Positions 7,755 to 13,851 of a stretch of 14,554 nt of DNA are shown here, in pieces. The position numbers were made by a program, and so were the translations under genes. The notes beneath the pieces were generated by a model that did no database searches, was not told the origin of the DNA, and worked only from the letters and a program-made list of their open reading frames with translations. This DNA is from Citromicrobium sp. (GTDB taxonomy: Bacteria; Pseudomonadota; Alphaproteobacteria; Sphingomonadales; Sphingomonadaceae), in NCBI GenBank assembly GCA_002712945.1, contig PAVA01000066.1, forward strand, positions 1 through 14,554. Reading direction: 5' to 3'. Each line of letters opens with the position of its first letter. The first letter of the stretch is position 1.

Positions 7755-7804
7755 TTAGCCTCCCCCTTGCAAGACGGACTTTTGGTCCGTCCCGCCGAGG
7801 CTAA
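7755..7804 (+). promoter_or_regulatory. Nested inverted repeats in the leader of the rpfF-like gene
   Basis: An outer stem, TTAGCCTC (7755-7762) with GAGGCTAA (7797-7804), encloses an inner perfect hairpin, GACGGAC (7773-7779) with GTCCGTC (7785-7791) and a TTTTG loop. The outer stem ends one base before the Shine-Dalgarno GAGGG (7806-7810) of the gene starting at 7815. A second copy of CGAGG (7796-7800) lies 9 bp before the one overlapping the Shine-Dalgarno (7805-7809), so the CCTC in the left arm could pair with either copy. This geometry would suit translational control by RNA structure or a dyad operator. No known riboswitch class is recognised, and coincidence is possible. Confidence 0.4.
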
Positions 7805-7814
7805 CGAGGGTCGC

Positions 7815-8741
7815 ATGAACCGGGTCAGCACCAATTTCGAGCAGCACATCATCCTCGACGAGTCGGGTGATCCGATGGTGCTCGAGGGGACGCCGGTCAT
7901 TTCGCCGGAGCTCTTCTCGCTGCGCGAGCTGCGGGTGGAGTACGACGCCGACACCAAGGCGCTGTGGACCCACATGGTCCCGACCGGGCGGCCCAGTTTC
8001 ACGCCTGCGATGCTGCACGATTTCGAGCGCTGGCAGGACCTGATCGAAGGCAATTTCGGCGAGGACGACCTGCGCTTCCTGGTGCTGGGCAGCCATGCGC
8101 CGGGCGTATTCTGCTATGGGGGCGATCTGGCCCTGTTCCGTCAGCTGATCATAGAGGGCGATCGCGACGCGCTGGTCGATTACGGTTATCGTTGCTGCCG
8201 CATCCTCCACCGCAACATCAATACGCTCGGCCTGCCGCTGCTGACCATCGGCCTGGTGCAGGGCGATGCGCTGGGTGGCGGGCTCGAAGCGCTGCTGTCG
8301 TTCGACTTCATCATTGCCGAGGAAAGCGCGAGCTTCGGCCTGCCCGAAATCATGTTCGGCCTGTTTCCGGGGATGGGGGCGCATGCCTTGCTCAGCCGTC
8401 AGCTGGGCACCGTCGCGGCCGAGAAACTGGTCACGTCGGGCAAGAGCCTGCCTGCGAGGGACATGCTTGCGCTGGGCCTGGTTCACGAGGTCGTGCCCGA
8501 CGGAGCCGGCGAAGAGGCGGTCCAGTCTTTCATCGAGAAGAACGCGCGCCGCCATGCCGGGCTGCTCGGCTCGCGCCGGGCGACCAAGCGCTACTGGGAT
8601 CTCTCGCTCGCCGAACTGACCGAGATCACCGAGATCTGGGCCGACACCGCGCTCAAGCTGACCGAGCGCGATCTCAAGCTGATGGCGCGCCTCGCAGAAA
8701 AGCAGCGCCGCGGCGCGAAGCAGGCGCCGGTTCCGGCCTGA
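7815..8741 (+). CDS. RpfF-like crotonase-family protein, putative DSF-type fatty-acid signal synthase
   Basis: This encodes a 308-aa enoyl-CoA hydratase/isomerase-superfamily protein. RpfF makes cis-2-unsaturated fatty-acid signals (DSF) from acyl-ACP by combined thioesterase and dehydratase activity. RpfF-like segments seen here are FCYGGDLALFRQLIIEGDR (99-117), LVQGDALGGGLEALLSFD (147-164), FGLPEIMFGLFPGMGAH (174-190) and ITEIWADTALKL near the C-terminus. E158 (in GGGLE) and E178 (in GLPE) are 20 residues apart, the same spacing as the two catalytic glutamates of Xanthomonas RpfF. The protein is about 20 residues longer than that enzyme, mostly at the N-terminus. The ATG at 7815 has GAGGG four bases upstream; an in-frame TTG at 7767 is unlikely because it would make the leader hairpin coding. 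No rpfC or rpfG sensor gene is nearby. It could instead be another crotonase, but the ALF/GDR signature argues for RpfF. Its stop is 4 bp from the convergent pirin gene's stop. Confidence 0.8.
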   Translation: MNRVSTNFEQHIILDESGDPMVLEGTPVISPELFSLRELRVEYDADTKALWTHMVPTGRPSFTPAMLHDFERWQDLIEGNFGEDDLRFLVLGSHAPGVFCYGGDLALFRQLIIEGDRDALVDYGYRCCRILHRNINTLGLPLLTIGLVQGDALGGGLEALLSFDFIIAEESASFGLPEIMFGLFPGMGAHALLSRQLGTVAAEKLVTSGKSLPARDMLALGLVHEVVPDGAGEEAVQSFIEKNARRHAGLLGSRRATKRYWDLSLAELTEITEIWADTALKLTERDLKLMARLAEKQRRGAKQAPVPA

Positions 8742-8745
8742 TCCG

Positions 8746-9444
8746 CTAACGCGAGTCGACCAGCACGACCTCGGCGTCGTCCAGCGCCTCGACCTTCAGC
8801 ACGCCTTCGTCCTTCGTCGCGATCCCGTCGCGCGGAGCGGCCTCGACACCGTTGACCCGGATGCGCCCGGTCGGCGCGACGAGGTACTGGTGGCGCCCCG
8901 GCGCGGCCTGCCACTCTGCCGTCTGCCCGGCTTTCAGCGTCGCCGCGGCGACCTTCGCATCGGCGCGGATCGAGAGGGCATAGTCTTCTTCCGGCGTCCC
9001 GCTGGCGAGCACGACGAAACCGCCATCGCGGCTCACCTTCGGGAACTCGCGCTGGTCCCAGCCCGGAGCCTCGCCCTGGCTGTCGGGCAGGATCCATATC
9101 TGGAACAGCGTGGTCGCCTCGTCCTCCAGATTGTACTCGGCATGGGTGATGCCGGTGCCCGCGCTCATCACCTGAACGTCGCCCGCACCCGTGCGGCCCT
9201 TGTTGCCGAGCGAATCCTGGTGCGTGATCGCGCCGGTCCGCACGAAGGTGACGATTTCCATGTTGTCGTGCGGGTGGGGCGGAAAGCCGCTTTTCGCCGC
9301 AATGGTATCGTCGTTCCACACGCGGATGCGGCCCCAGCCCATGCGCTGCGGGTCGTAGTAGCTGGCGAAACTGAAGTGGTGGCGTGCGTCGAGCCAGCCG
9401 TGGTTCGCCGCACCGAGGCTGTCGAAGGGACGAATATCGATCAT
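8746..9444 (-). CDS. Pirin-family bicupin (YhhW-like)
   Basis: This encodes a 232-aa two-cupin protein resembling E. coli YhhW throughout: NHGWLDARHHFSFASYYDP (14-32), GFPPHPHDNMEIVTFV (53-68), ITHQDSLGN (73-81) and MSAGTGITHAEYN (93-105). The metal-binding set is intact as H57, H59, H101 and E103. Some family members oxidise quercetin in vitro; the physiological substrate is usually unknown, and the protein is cytosolic. The length matches YhhW (about 231 aa). It lies 73 bp downstream of zapE on the same strand, in a GC-rich gap that has a repeated GGGCC(C)GCCGGG but no T-run terminator, so read-through from zapE or its own weak promoter are both possible. The Shine-Dalgarno is weak. It ends tail-to-tail with the rpfF-like gene. 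Confidence 0.92.
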   Translation of the reverse strand: MIDIRPFDSLGAANHGWLDARHHFSFASYYDPQRMGWGRIRVWNDDTIAAKSGFPPHPHDNMEIVTFVRTGAITHQDSLGNKGRTGAGDVQVMSAGTGITHAEYNLEDEATTLFQIWILPDSQGEAPGWDQREFPKVSRDGGFVVLASGTPEEDYALSIRADAKVAAATLKAGQTAEWQAAPGRHQYLVAPTGRIRVNGVEAAPRDGIATKDEGVLKVEALDDAEVVLVDSR

Positions 9445-9517
9445 GATGCTATCTCACATCGGCGGGGTTGTAGGGCCGCCGGGAACGAGAGGTATCTGGG
9501 GCCCGCCGGGGTGCGCT

Positions 9518-10633
9518 TCAAGCGTCGCTGCAATGGCCCAGCGCCATGTATTGCGCGCTGCGCATTTCCTCCAGCCGGCTGACGGTCCGTTCGAACTCGA
9601 ACTGCCCGTCACCGGCGGTGTAGAGCCGGTCGGGCGCGGCTGCGGCGGTGGCGAACAGCTTGACCCGGCATTCGTACAGCGCATCGATCAGGGTGACGAA
9701 GCGCGCCGCCTCGTTGCGCATGTCCGGCCCCATCTGCGGGATGCCGACGATGATGACCGTGTGATAATTGCGCGCGATCGCCAGGTAATCCGCCGCGCCG
9801 CGCGGCGTTTCGCACAGCCGCTTGAAACTGAACACGGCCACGCCCTTGAAGCTCTTGGGCACATGGAGGCTGCGCCCGCCGCCAAGGTCCAGATCGGCGG
9901 AGGGCACCACGTCGGCCTCCTCGGGCGCATGGTCGGTCAGGCGGAAGAACGCCTCGCGCACCTTGGCCGTCGATTCCTCGCCCAGCGGCGTGTGCCATGT
10001 GTCGAGGCCCGCCAGCCGGTCCAGCCGGTAGTCTGTCGGCCCGTTGAGTTCGACGACCTGCATCTGGTCCTCCAGCAGGTCGATGAAGGGCAGGAACAGG
10101 TCGCGGTTGAGCCCGTCCTTGTAGAGATCGCGCGGCGGACGGTTGCTGGTCGCGATGATGGTGACATCCTCGTCGCAGATCAGCGCGCGGAACAGCCGGC
10201 TCATGATCATCGCGTCGGCGGCGTTGTTCACCACCATCTCGTCGAAGGCGAGGCAGCGCAGATCCTGGCCGATCTCGCTCGCGAGCTTGGGAACGGGGTC
10301 GCCAGGATCGACCGCGCGCCAACCCTTCAGCCGCTTGTGGACGTCCTGCATGAAGGCGTGGAAGTGGACCCGGCGCTTGTCCTCGATGGCCAGCGTTTCG
10401 TGGAACAGGTCCATCAGCATCGACTTGCCGCGCCCAACGCCGCCCCACATGTAGATGCCGCGCACCCGCTTGCCGCCGCGCCCGAACACGCGCGAGATCA
10501 GCCCCTTGCTATCGGCCCGCTCCAGCTCCTGCTCGACCCGGTGGAGCGCCTTCGCAGCGGCCAGCTGCTGCGGATCGGCGCGCAGTTCCTCCGCGGCGAC
10601 AAGCGCCTCGTAGCGTTGCAGGAGGCCGCTCAT
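9518..10633 (-). CDS. zapE: ZapE/AFG1-family ATPase
   Basis: This encodes a 371-aa P-loop ATPase of the AFG1/LACE1 family, known as ZapE in E. coli (375 aa), where it associates with the Z-ring and affects constriction. Mitochondrial relatives help turn over respiratory-chain proteins. Walker A is GGVGRGKS (64-71), Walker B is CLAFDEM (127-133), and TSNRPPRDLY (162-171) covers the sensor-1/arginine region. FHAFMQDVHKRL (91-102) and LFLPFIDLLED (179-189) are family-typical. The protein has no signal peptide and is probably a cytosolic membrane-associated protein. Its ATG overlaps the thioesterase stop (ATGA), so the two are translationally coupled. The link with sdhB upstream fits a respiratory or membrane quality-control theme, but that is inference. 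Confidence 0.93.
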   Translation of the reverse strand: MSGLLQRYEALVAAEELRADPQQLAAAKALHRVEQELERADSKGLISRVFGRGGKRVRGIYMWGGVGRGKSMLMDLFHETLAIEDKRRVHFHAFMQDVHKRLKGWRAVDPGDPVPKLASEIGQDLRCLAFDEMVVNNAADAMIMSRLFRALICDEDVTIIATSNRPPRDLYKDGLNRDLFLPFIDLLEDQMQVVELNGPTDYRLDRLAGLDTWHTPLGEESTAKVREAFFRLTDHAPEEADVVPSADLDLGGGRSLHVPKSFKGVAVFSFKRLCETPRGAADYLAIARNYHTVIIVGIPQMGPDMRNEAARFVTLIDALYECRVKLFATAAAAPDRLYTAGDGQFEFERTVSRLEEMRSAQYMALGHCSDA

Positions 10634-11100
10634 CCGCGCGGTCGAACCTTGCGCACGATCCCGGAATAACTGGCGATGACATCCTCGTCCTGCACCGCCT
10701 GCCCGCGTACGAAGACCATCCGGCCCGTTTCGCGCACCAGTTCGGTCACCGCATCGAGCGGCCTTCGCGGGTCGCCGGCCCCGACGAACTGGGTCGAAAG
10801 CTCCACCGTCACCATCGGGCCGTCATGGCCGCTGCCGAGGGTCTGTGCCCCTGCAAACAGGGCGACGTCGATCAGGCCGAGCGTCACCGCACCATGGATC
10901 ATGTCCTGGATATTGGTGTGCTTGTGCTCCGGCACCATCCGCAGGCGGGTGCGCCGGAGGCCGTGGGCATCCTCGTGCCGGACCTTCAAGGGGCCCAGCA
11001 CGACGCCGTTATACCGGGTGCTGTCGGTCAGGTTCCAGGAATACCAGCCGTCCTCACCGGGAATCGGACGGTAATCGACCGGCGCGAATAGCTCGTTCAT
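10630..11100 (-). CDS. PaaI-like hotdog-fold thioesterase
   Basis: This encodes a 156-aa single-domain protein of the PaaI/4HBT acyl-CoA thioesterase superfamily. The signature HTNIQDMIHGAVTLGLIDVA (61-80) contains N63, HG (69-70) and D78, which match the catalytic and CoA-site pattern of PaaI-type enzymes. The following VTVELSTQFVGAG (97-109) is the central strand region. The acyl substrate is not evident. It is the middle gene of a compact run: its ATG directly abuts the sdhB stop with no intervening base, and its own stop overlaps the zapE start by four bases. Expression should therefore follow sdhB. The family call is confident; the specific function is not. Confidence 0.85.
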   Translation of the reverse strand: MNELFAPVDYRPIPGEDGWYSWNLTDSTRYNGVVLGPLKVRHEDAHGLRRTRLRMVPEHKHTNIQDMIHGAVTLGLIDVALFAGAQTLGSGHDGPMVTVELSTQFVGAGDPRRPLDAVTELVRETGRMVFVRGQAVQDEDVIASYSGIVRKVRPRG

Positions 11101-11886
11101 CTAGATTGCGCGGTCGACCAGCATCTTCTTGGTTTCGGCGATTGCCTTCGCGGGCGAAAGGCCCTTGGGGCACACGTTCGCGCAGTTCATGATCGTGTGG
11201 CAGCGATAGAGCCGGTAGGGGTCTTCGAGCTGGTCGAGCCGTTCGCCGGTCATCTCGTCGCGGCTGTCGGCCAGCCAGCGATAGGCCTGCAGCAGGATCG
11301 CCGGGCCGAGGAACTTGTCGCTGTTCCACCAATAGGACGGGCACGCGGTCGAGCAGCAGGCGCACAAAATGCACTCGTACAGCCCGTCGAGATTCTCGCG
11401 CTCTTCCGGGCTCTGCAGCCGTTCCTTGCCGCTCGGTGTCGGGCTGACGGTCTGCAGCCACGGGCGGATCGAGGCGTACTGCGCGTAGAAATGCGTGAAA
11501 TCGGGGACGAGGTCTTTCACCACTTCCATGTGCGGCAACGGGGTGATGCGGATCTCGCCGCCCAGATCCTCGATCGCGGTCGTGCAGGCCAGCGCGTTCG
11601 AGCCGTTGATGTTCATCGCGCACGATCCGCAAATGCCTTCGCGACACGACCGGCGGAAGGTCAGCGTCGGGTCGATCTCGTTCTTGATCTTGAACAGCGC
11701 GTCGAGGACCATCGGGCCGCAGGCATCGAGATCGAGCTCGAACCGATCGTAGTGCGGGTTCTCGCCGGTGTCGGGATTGTAGCGGTAGATCTTGAACTTC
11801 CGGATCCGCCCGCCGGTTTCGGCCGCCTTGTGGACCTCGCCCTTGTCGCGGATCTTGGAGTTCTTGGGGAGGGTGAAGGTCGCCAT
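11101..11886 (-). CDS. sdhB: Succinate dehydrogenase iron-sulfur subunit
   Basis: This encodes the 261-aa electron-transfer subunit of respiratory complex II, which passes electrons from the flavoprotein SdhA to ubiquinone at the inner membrane. All cluster ligands are visible. The [2Fe-2S] cluster uses C81, C86, C89 (CREGICGSC) and C101. The [4Fe-4S] cluster uses C172, C175, C178 (CILCACC) and C239. The [3Fe-4S] cluster uses C182, C229 and C235. WLQTVSP and [14 protein letters not shown] are typical of alphaproteobacterial SdhB. The ATG at 11886 has AGGA seven bases upstream. It is the first gene of a minus-strand run with the thioesterase and zapE. The usual partners sdhC, sdhD and sdhA are not adjacent; a divergent dehydrogenase occupies the upstream side. 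They are presumably elsewhere on the chromosome. Confidence 0.97.
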   Translation of the reverse strand: MATFTLPKNSKIRDKGEVHKAAETGGRIRKFKIYRYNPDTGENPHYDRFELDLDACGPMVLDALFKIKNEIDPTLTFRRSCREGICGSCAMNINGSNALACTTAIEDLGGEIRITPLPHMEVVKDLVPDFTHFYAQYASIRPWLQTVSPTPSGKERLQSPEERENLDGLYECILCACCSTACPSYWWNSDKFLGPAILLQAYRWLADSRDEMTGERLDQLEDPYRLYRCHTIMNCANVCPKGLSPAKAIAETKKMLVDRAI

Positions 11887-12049
11887 GGGAAAGTCCTGAA
11901 TTCTGCTTGGGTCTCACCTAACGTGTGCGGCGCAAGGTGCAAGGGCATGAACGCCCGCCTGACACACCTGACACAGTGTCCAGAGGGACAAAACCCTGCC
12001 CCGGTGGCCGTATGGGGATGTGCGGGGTGTGCGGCTAGGTGTAGCCGGC
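11887..12049. promoter_or_regulatory. Divergent intergenic region between sdhB and the SDR gene, with a tandem 9-bp repeat
   Basis: This 163-bp gap must hold the start signals for sdhB (leftward) and the SDR gene (rightward). It contains a perfect tandem duplication of CCTGACACA (11958-11966 and 11967-11975), whose second copy runs into the dyad GACACAGTGTC (11970-11980). This is a plausible operator, but no known regulator site is recognised. For sdhB a weak -35-like TTGCAC lies at 11942-11937 (minus strand) with a poor -10 about 16 bases on. A short Cys-rich reading frame from 11947 has no ribosome-binding site and is judged spurious. Confidence 0.4.
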
Positions 12050-12781
12050 ATGACGAGTGTAGGACAGAGCACAGGCCGGGCCATCGTGTTCGGCGCGAGT
12101 GGCGGGATCGGCGCGGCGCTGGTCGCGGAACTGGTCGCGCGCGGGGCAGGGCAGGTCTTCGCCGCTTCGCGCCAGCGGCCCGAAAACCTGCCGGCAGGGG
12201 CGCAATGGGTGCGCTTCGATCTCGACAGGGAAGGCAGCATTGCCGGCGCCGCGCAGGCGACGGGCTCGCAGCCCCTCGATACGGTAATCGTGGCGAGCGG
12301 GGTTTTGACCCTGCCGGACTACGGGCCGGAGCGCAGCTTCAAACAGGTAGAGGCAGAGGCGATGGCGCGCGTCCTCTACCTCAACACCATCGGCCCTGCG
12401 CTGGTCGCAAAGCACTTTCTTCCGCTGCTGCCGCGCGACCGGCGAAGCGTTTTCGCCGCGCTATCGGCGCGGGTCGGTTCGATCGGGGACAATCGTATCG
12501 GCGGATGGCATTCCTACCGGGCGAGCAAGGCGGCGCTCAACATGCTGGTGCGCAACTACGCGATCGAGCTGGCGCGAACCCACAGGCAGGCGATCTGTGT
12601 CGGTCTGCATCCCGGCACGGTCGATACGCCGCTGTCCGAACCCTTCCAGGCGAACCTGCCCGAAGGCCAGCTGACTGCGCCCGCCGATGCGGCGCGCAAC
12701 CTGCTGGATGTTCTGGACGGCCTGACCACGCAGGATAGTGGCGCCCTGTTCGACTGGAAGGGTGAGCGGGTTGAGTTCTGA
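12050..12781 (+). CDS. Short-chain dehydrogenase/reductase (C-factor/CsgA-like)
   Basis: This encodes a 243-aa classical-type SDR, a cytosolic NAD(P)-dependent oxidoreductase with unknown substrate. The nucleotide-binding glycine motif is GASGGIG (15-21). Other landmarks are VASG (81-84, replacing the NNAG motif), N112 in LNTIGP, Ser139 in LSARVGS, and the catalytic YxxxK as YRASK (Y156, K160), followed by HPGTVDTPLS (187-196). This pattern resembles the C-factor-like SDR subgroup, whose true reactions are mostly unassigned. The ATG at 12050 was chosen over an in-frame GTG at 12020 because it gives a family-like N-terminus and has AGGTG eight bases upstream. The gene stands alone between the divergent sdhB and a REP-like element just downstream. 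Confidence 0.9.
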   Translation: MTSVGQSTGRAIVFGASGGIGAALVAELVARGAGQVFAASRQRPENLPAGAQWVRFDLDREGSIAGAAQATGSQPLDTVIVASGVLTLPDYGPERSFKQVEAEAMARVLYLNTIGPALVAKHFLPLLPRDRRSVFAALSARVGSIGDNRIGGWHSYRASKAALNMLVRNYAIELARTHRQAICVGLHPGTVDTPLSEPFQANLPEGQLTAPADAARNLLDVLDGLTTQDSGALFDWKGERVEF

Positions 12782-12801
12782 GCCGCCGCCAAAGAAAGAA
12801 A

Positions 12802-12878
12802 CCGTTCGTGCTGAGCCTGTCGAAGCACTGTTTTTCTTGAAGAGAAGTGCAGCCCTTCGACAAGCTCAGGGCGAGCGG
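12802..12878. repeat. Paired REP-like palindromic element between convergent genes
   Basis: Two similar arms face each other: the left arm (12802-12830) begins CCGTTCGTGCTGAGCC, and the right arm (12846-12878) is its imperfect reverse complement (reverse strand begins CCGCTCGCCCTGAGC). Each arm also carries a short internal inverted pair, GTGCT/AGCAC (12808-12812, 12824-12828) in the left and CCCT/AGGG in the right. CACT/AGTG closes the apical loop, and the A-rich flank at 12796-12804 pairs with the T-rich flank at 12876-12883. Such elements are dispersed in many sphingomonad genomes. Here it sits between the SDR stop and the dehalogenase stop, where it could act as a bidirectional terminator or 3' mRNA protector. 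Confidence 0.8.
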
Positions 12879-12900
12879 TTTTCTGCGTTACTGGCCGCAT

Positions 12901-13797
12901 TCAAAACCCCGCGCGCTGCGCTGTTTCGAGGATCGCGGCGACAAAGCCCTGCGAATCGTCTTCCTGGATGAAGTGGTGGCCCTTCAGCGTGCGGTGGAGC
13001 GGATTGTCCTTCGCCCCGGGCACCGTCTCGCGAAACTTCGCATCGCCTCCGCGCGTGATCGGATCGCGGTCCGAAAAGGCGCAGGTGAAGGGCTTGTCGA
13101 AGGCCTGAAGCTTTTTCCACGCGCGCACCTGGTCGGGCACCGCCTCGTTATCGCCTAGCGGCACCAGCGAGGGGAAGATGCGCGCGCCCGCCTTGCTGCC
13201 ACGCGTGGGGAAGGGCGCGTCGTAGGCAGCGACCTCGGCCTTGCTCAGCTCGCGGACCGTCGCCTGCTGGAGTATCTTCCCGATCGGGAGGACCGGGCTG
13301 AATTTGGAGAACCTGCGCCACTTCCCGAACGCAGGCGGCGCGGGCTCGCCCGCAGGAAGCCCGCCGTTGGAGAGCACCACCGCCGCGAACAGATCGGGCG
13401 TATCCGCCACCAGCCGCAGGCCGATCAGCGACCCCCAGTCCTGACAGACCAGAACGATGTCCTTGAGGCCCATCGCGTCGAGCCAGTCGCGCATCCACGC
13501 GACATGCAGCGCGTAGGAATATTCGCTCTTTTTCGTCAGCTTGTCCGATTTGCCGAAGCCGATCAGGTCGGGCGCGAGCACGCGATACCCGGCTTCCACG
13601 ACCGGGCCGATCATGTGGCGGTAGAGATAGCACCAGCTCGGCTCGCCGTGCATCATCAGCACGGGCGTGCCCTCGCGCGGGCCCTCGTCGAGATAGTGGA
13701 CCCGCAGCCCTTCGCGCAGCGTGTAGTAGTTCGCCGGGAAGGGGAAATCGGGCAGGTTCGCGAAGCGATGCTCGGGCGTGCGGTAGGCGAGGCTCAC
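12901..13797 (-). CDS. Haloalkane dehalogenase-like alpha/beta hydrolase
   Basis: This encodes a 298-aa alpha/beta hydrolase resembling subfamily I haloalkane dehalogenases, which hydrolyse carbon-halogen bonds to an alcohol and halide. HGEPSW (50-55) gives the oxyanion region. LVCQDWGS (116-123) has nucleophile D120 and the adjacent halide-binding W121. A Trp in the cap, W160, may be the second halide ligand. FSDRDPI (241-247) supplies the acid (D245 or D243), and GHHFIQED (273-280) supplies the base, H275. The length is near the family norm (about 300). The only suitable start is GTG at 13797, with GAGGG about eleven bases upstream; the frame closes about 60 bp further up without an ATG. 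It lies 54 bp downstream of the RNase E gene on the same strand. A related epoxide hydrolase is possible, but the D-W pair and overall pattern favour a dehalogenase. The natural substrate is unknown. Confidence 0.82.
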   Translation of the reverse strand: MSLAYRTPEHRFANLPDFPFPANYYTLREGLRVHYLDEGPREGTPVLMMHGEPSWCYLYRHMIGPVVEAGYRVLAPDLIGFGKSDKLTKKSEYSYALHVAWMRDWLDAMGLKDIVLVCQDWGSLIGLRLVADTPDLFAAVVLSNGGLPAGEPAPPAFGKWRRFSKFSPVLPIGKILQQATVRELSKAEVAAYDAPFPTRGSKAGARIFPSLVPLGDNEAVPDQVRAWKKLQAFDKPFTCAFSDRDPITRGGDAKFRETVPGAKDNPLHRTLKGHHFIQEDDSQGFVAAILETAQRAGF

Positions 13798-13851
13798 AGG
13801 ACGTAGTCCCTCACGCCGGCCACCGCACGCCCTTGCATCATGCGCGGTCCA

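Noticed and set aside
7732..7760. Sigma-70-like promoter (TTGCCG, 17 bp, TTAGCC)
   Set aside because: The -10 hexamer matches poorly and overlaps the leader stem. The pairing is not better than expected by chance.
7767..7814. Upstream TTG start for the rpfF-like gene
   Set aside because: It lacks a good ribosome-binding site and would translate the leader hairpin. The ATG at 7815 has GAGGG just upstream.
9445..9517. Intrinsic terminator between zapE and the pirin gene
   Set aside because: GC-rich repeated GGGCC(C)GCCGGG is present, but in direct, not inverted, orientation and with no following T-run.
12020..12049. GTG start for the SDR gene
   Set aside because: It adds ten residues not typical of the family. 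The ATG at 12050 gives a normal N-terminus before the GASGGIG motif and has a better-spaced AGGTG.
11947..12070. Short Cys-rich peptide frame in the sdhB/SDR gap
   Set aside because: No ribosome-binding site is visible, the frame runs on as a shadow of the SDR gene, and the cysteines fit no known small-protein pattern.
12833..12845. Separate small terminator in the T-rich loop of the REP element
   Set aside because: The T-run and adjacent AAGAGAA are the apical loop of the paired REP structure and do not form an independent stable stem.
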